From: an uncultured Prevotella sp.
Lineage (GTDB): Bacteria; Bacteroidota; Bacteroidia; Bacteroidales; Bacteroidaceae
Direction: 5' to 3'
Length of the DNA stretch: 8,306 nucleotides
Assembly: GCA_937922435.1 (NCBI GenBank)
Contig: CAKZVT010000041.1
Location: 1-8,306, forward strand
Under the pieces are notes generated by a model. That model saw only the letters and a list, made by a program, of their open reading frames with translations. It did not search any database and was not told the origin of the DNA. A program made the translations under genes and the position numbers. Shown here piece by piece: positions 6,340-8,306 of this stretch; positions within the stretch are counted from its first letter, which is position 1, and each line of letters starts with the position of its first letter.

Positions 6340-6452
6340 TCCTTTAGCTCGTTTGCCGCCGCAGTTGGCGCCGGCTCCTTCAACTCCTTATGGCTTCTAT
6401 GGATGCAGGCTTTGCTTACAATCGTTAAAAAACATGGTGCGGCGTGTAATAA

Positions 6453-6470
6453 AACGCCTACGGGGGCGTT
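6453..6470 (+). other. Short leader hairpin before the small gene
   Basis: AACGCC (6453-6458) pairs with GGCGTT (6465-6470) around TACGGG. With a 4-base bulge the stem extends outward, TGTAA (6445-6449) pairing with the ACA end at 6471-6473. It lies about 30-40 bases before the small gene's start and could affect translation. There is no T-run after it, so it is not a terminator. Confidence 0.35.
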
Positions 6471-6507
6471 ACATAAATAAACAAGTGACAACCAAAATGA
6501 TATGCCT

Positions 6508-6633
6508 ATGAAATATTTTACACAAGAAGAAAAGTCGCCGTCGTACAAGACGCTCAACCTAATCAGGCAAATAGCCTACACGTATCGCGTGGTGAAGATG
6601 AACGGACAAACCGAGGCGTACTGCCTTAACTGA
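6508..6633 (+). CDS. Small 41-residue protein of unknown function upstream of rpe
   Basis: The frame reads MKYFTQEEKSPSYKT, then LNLIRQIAYTYRVVKMNGQT, ending EAYCLN and TGA. An in-frame ATG six bases earlier (6502) would add two residues; I chose 6508 because MKYF looks like a natural start, and neither has a Shine-Dalgarno sequence. The product is basic, has no signal peptide or membrane segment, and has a likely helix at about 14-30. It ends 18 bases before rpe on the same strand with no terminator between, so the two are probably co-transcribed. The ordered composition and compact, repeat-free stretch make it look like a true gene rather than chance. I have an impression of similar tiny Bacteroidales proteins with a Y-C-L-N tail but cannot confirm it. 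Function unknown; it could also act as a leader peptide controlling rpe. Confidence 0.6.
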   Translation: MKYFTQEEKSPSYKTLNLIRQIAYTYRVVKMNGQTEAYCLN

Positions 6634-6651
6634 CGCAACACAGTACTGGTT

Positions 6652-7302
6652 ATGGCTACAATGGTATCACCTTCACTGCTTGCCGCCGACTTCCTCAACC
6701 TGAAGGGCGACATCGAGATGATTAACAGGAGCGAGGCCGACTGGCTTCATCTTGACGTGATGGACGGCGTGTATGTGCCCAACATCTCGTTCGGTTTTCC
6801 CGTAATCGACGCTGTGGCGCGTGTCTGCAAGAAGCCGCTCGACGTGCATTTCATGATAACCCGGCCCGAGCGCTACATCACGCGCACGGCCGAGACGGGC
6901 GCCATGATGATGAATGTGCACTACGAGGCTTGCACGCATCTTGACCGCACCATCCACGAAATACATTCCGCCGGGATGAAGGCTGGCGTTACACTCAACC
7001 CCTCTACGCCCGTCTGCATGCTTGAGGACGTAATTGCCGATGTCGACATGGTGCTTCTCATGAGCGTAAACCCCGGCTTCGGCGGCCAGGCGTTCATAGA
7101 GAATACTATAAACAAGGTGAAGCGTCTGCGCGGGCTTATTGCCCGTTCGGGGTCGCGTGCGCTTATAGAGGTTGACGGGGGAGTGCAGGCCGGCACTGCG
7201 CCGAGGCTCGTCGCCGCAGGCGTAGACGTGCTCGTAAGCGGCAGCTACATATTCAAGGCGGCCGACCCGGAGGAAAAAATAAGAGAGCTGAAAAGGCTAT
7301 AG
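6652..7302 (+). CDS. rpe: Ribulose-phosphate 3-epimerase
   Basis: Interconverts D-ribulose 5-phosphate and D-xylulose 5-phosphate in the non-oxidative pentose phosphate pathway, in the cytoplasm. The 216-residue length is normal for this TIM-barrel enzyme. Visible motifs are VSPSLLAADF (5-14), LHLDVMDG (32-39) with metal ligand His33 and catalytic Asp35, DVHFMI (64-69) with His66, NPGFGGQ (140-146) in the mobile loop, and EVDGGV (173-178) with metal/catalytic Asp175. VSGSYIF (195-201) fits the phosphate-binding end. The start at 6652 gives MATMVSPSLL; an ATG at 6661 would remove three residues and cannot be ruled out. No stop, frameshift or missing catalytic residue is seen. It follows the 41-residue gene by 18 bases and converges with the sigma factor gene. 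The pectinases feed uronic acids into central metabolism, but nothing here links rpe to them in regulation. Confidence 0.96.
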   Translation: MATMVSPSLLAADFLNLKGDIEMINRSEADWLHLDVMDGVYVPNISFGFPVIDAVARVCKKPLDVHFMITRPERYITRTAETGAMMMNVHYEACTHLDRTIHEIHSAGMKAGVTLNPSTPVCMLEDVIADVDMVLLMSVNPGFGGQAFIENTINKVKRLRGLIARSGSRALIEVDGGVQAGTAPRLVAAGVDVLVSGSYIFKAADPEEKIRELKRL

Positions 7303-7330
7303 GGGAATTACACCCATCCCAACCCAACCT

Positions 7331-7366
7331 GACACCCACCCCAACCCTCCCCAAGGGAGGGAGCTT
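7331..7366 (-). repeat. G-rich intergenic repeat, copy 2 (inverted)
   Basis: Reads on the minus strand as AAGCTCCCTCCC, TTGGGGAGGGTTGGGGTGGG, then TGTC, the same unit as at 6193-6230. Its four G-runs lie on the minus strand. It forms most of the left arm of the convergent-gene terminator. Confidence 0.75.
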
Positions 7367-7403
7367 GGCTTGCTTGTGCCATAACAACCGGGCAAGATAA
7401 TCA

Positions 7404-7440
7404 AAGCCCCCTCCCTTGGGGAGGGTTGGGGTGGGTGTCA
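7404..7440 (+). repeat. G-rich intergenic repeat, copy 3 (direct)
   Basis: Starts AAGCCCCCTCCC and runs through GGGGAGGGTTGGGGTGGG (7418-7435) to TGTCA. A partial further copy of the G-rich end, GGTTGGGTTGGGGTGGGTGT (7441-7460), follows in tandem. It forms the right arm of the terminator structure. Confidence 0.75.
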
Positions 7441-7467
7441 GGTTGGGTTGGGGTGGGTGTCGTTTTT

Positions 7468-8064
7468 TTAGTCTAACTGCAGCGCGATGTTGTGCTCGCG
7501 TGTCATTCTGCGCAGGTTGAGTATGGCGTATCTCATCCTGCCGAGCGACGTGTTAATGCTTACGCCGGTAAGCTCGGCGATTTCCTTGAACGACAGGTTT
7601 TGGTAGAACCGCATGAACACCACCTCCCTCTGCGTGGGCGGCAGCAGGTTCATCATCCGCTTGACGTCGGTCATTATCTGGTCGTTCACGTAGCGGTTTT
7701 CCACGTTCATGTCGAGTATGTCGTTCTTGCTGAGGTTCGACAGGTTGTTTTCTTCCGACAGTTCGATGAGGTTGCGTGCGCGTTGCTCCCTGTACCAGTC
7801 CATCATTACGTTGTGGGCTATGCGCATAATCCATGCGCTGAACTTGCCACTGTCCACGTAGCGCTTCTCGTGCAGCTTGGTTATAACCTTCACAAAGGTT
7901 TCCTGGAACAGGTCGTTGGCCTTGTCTTCGTCTCTTACAACGAACAAAATATATGAGAACAGCTTGCTTTGGTTGCGTGCCAACAGCTCGTCGAAAGCGT
8001 CGTTGTTCCCGTCGATATAGGCCAGGGCGAGTTCCTCGTCGGTCAATACGTTAAGATTTTTCAT
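7468..8064 (-). CDS. ECF-type RNA polymerase sigma factor
   Basis: A 198-residue alternative sigma factor of the extracytoplasmic-function group, with regions 2 and 4 only. Region 2 (about 23-96) includes DLFQETFVKVI (51-61) for core polymerase and -10 contact and WIMRIAHNVMMDWYREQRA (78-96). Region 4 (about 138-188) has LPPTQREVVFMRFYQNLSFK, then EIAELTGVSINTSLGRMRYA, the helix-turn-helix that reads the -35-type element. The linker (about 97-137) is rich in Asn, Glu and Ser. No membrane anti-sigma gene follows, since downstream is the shared terminator and rpe on the other strand, so it is not a classic FecI- or SigE-type pair within this window. Control may be at transcription, as its promoter is strong. 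It resembles the general-purpose RpoE-like factors of Bacteroidota; its regulon cannot be read from here. Confidence 0.93.
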   Translation of the reverse strand: MKNLNVLTDEELALAYIDGNNDAFDELLARNQSKLFSYILFVVRDEDKANDLFQETFVKVITKLHEKRYVDSGKFSAWIMRIAHNVMMDWYREQRARNLIELSEENNLSNLSKNDILDMNVENRYVNDQIMTDVKRMMNLLPPTQREVVFMRFYQNLSFKEIAELTGVSINTSLGRMRYAILNLRRMTREHNIALQLD

Positions 8065-8146
8065 TATTACTTTTTTATTCTTGAAGTAATGATGTTTCGA
8101 TAGGCAGGTAGTGTTATTTTTGTATAATAATGATGTTTATTCACTG

Positions 8147-8178
8147 CAAAGATAATGCAAAGCGAGTGAAATGCAAAA
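8147..8178 (-). promoter_or_regulatory. Strong Bacteroidota-type promoter of the sigma factor gene
   Basis: On the minus strand TTTTG (8174-8178) is followed, 19 bases after its TTG, by TATCTTTG (8147-8154), a perfect TAnnTTTG box at the expected spacing. Transcription would start near 8140 and leave a leader of about 75 bases. In that leader, a weak 7-bp hairpin (8066-8072 with 8084-8090) ends one base before the ATG. Confidence 0.7.
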
Positions 8179-8272
8179 TAAAATCGATTGAAATGAGTTT
8201 TTATTTTCATTTCCGAGGTGCAGCTTATCTTATCTAAAACGTGAGTTCGGCATAAGAAAACATCCTTTGTAG

Positions 8273-8292
8273 GGACATAATTCATTATGTCC
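8273..8292. repeat. Palindrome at the right edge
   Basis: GGACATAAT (8273-8281) and ATTATGTCC (8284-8292) flank TC. With its TGTAG prefix and CGCACGCCG suffix it has the look of a small dispersed intergenic palindrome, but the window ends 14 bases later, so its full extent and neighbouring gene are unseen. Confidence 0.45.
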
Positions 8293-8306
8293 GCACGCCG
8301 CGAAGA

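Larger units (their letters stand above)
5712..6501. other. Repeat-rich intergenic region without a convincing gene
   Basis: About 790 bases separate the hemerythrin-LuxR gene from the small gene before rpe. Open frames here are short, overlap repeats on both strands and resemble no protein I recognise. From left to right it holds the regulator's promoter, a weak hairpin (5875-5909), an inverted pair of REP-like units (5949-6078), a perfect palindrome (6091-6133), one copy of a G-rich repeat (about 6193-6230), a 22-bp tandem array (6238-6325), and a leader with a hairpin (6453-6470) before the next gene. Confidence 0.7.
7310..7469 (+). terminator. Large inverted repeat and T-run between convergent rpe and sigma genes
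   Basis: Bases 7310-7361 and 7409-7460 are inverted copies with one mismatch in 52, with a spacer of 47 bases that adds a few more pairs. On the plus strand seven T's (7463-7469) follow directly, overlapping the sigma gene's stop codon, which makes this a strong intrinsic terminator for rpe. On the minus strand no T-run follows, but the sigma transcript would form the same stem. Each arm includes a G-rich repeat copy, so G-quadruplexes may compete with the stem. Confidence 0.8.

Noticed and set aside
6080..6347. Short open frames on both strands across the repeats
   Set aside because: They are composed of the palindrome, G-rich repeat and tandem units read in frame, so they reflect repeat sequence rather than genes.
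8067..8285. Minus-strand open frame of 72 codons before the sigma gene
   Set aside because: It runs through the sigma promoter and leader, is A/T-rich with unordered composition, and has no family resemblance.

Overview
The window reads as a Bacteroidales chromosome, most likely a Prevotella-type gut or oral commensal. The evidence is threefold. Promoter candidates have the Bacteroidota form (TTG, about 18-20 bases, then TAnnTTTG). No gene has a clear Shine-Dalgarno sequence. The gene set also fits: a Bacteroidota-style PL1 lyase, a GH28-GH105 pectinase, a hemerythrin/LuxR regulator and an ECF sigma factor. No genus-specific marker is present, so the genus is inferred.

Left part (1-4554, minus strand): two exported pectin-degrading enzymes lie head to tail with a 97-base gap that holds a hairpin. 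The first in transcription order (1975-4554) is an 859-residue protein joining a GH28 polygalacturonase-like domain to a GH105 unsaturated-glucuronyl/galacturonyl hydrolase-like domain. The second (96-1874) is a PL1 pectate lyase with a calcium-binding-type loop and a C-terminal tail resembling a type IX secretion signal. Together they form a plausible chain: the lyase cuts the backbone into 4,5-unsaturated oligomers, GH28 hydrolyses galacturonosyl bonds, and GH105 removes the unsaturated end sugar. No SusC/SusD pair or sensor is visible, so a full polysaccharide utilisation locus could only continue beyond base 1.

Middle (4555-6507): a minus-strand regulator (4755-5711) combines a RIC/ScdA-type N-terminus, a hemerythrin-like helical domain and a LuxR-type DNA-binding domain. 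It probably couples nitric oxide, oxygen or iron status to transcription. A perfect 21-bp hairpin follows it. Upstream is about 0.8 kb with no convincing gene but dense with repeats: an inverted pair of 46-bp REP-like units whose internal hairpins differ by compensating changes, a perfect 20-bp palindrome with a 3-base loop, a G-quadruplex-forming repeat, and a 22-bp tandem array.

Right part (6508-8306): a 41-codon gene and rpe (ribulose-phosphate 3-epimerase) run on the plus strand, probably together. They converge on a minus-strand ECF sigma factor (7468-8064). The 165 bases between them are almost filled by a large inverted repeat built from two more copies of the G-rich element and ending in seven T's on the rpe side. 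The sigma gene has the best promoter in the window. Another small palindrome sits at the right edge.

Nothing here is plainly a new system. The items most worth following are the hemerythrin-LuxR sensor, the small gene before rpe and the several repeat families packed between genes.
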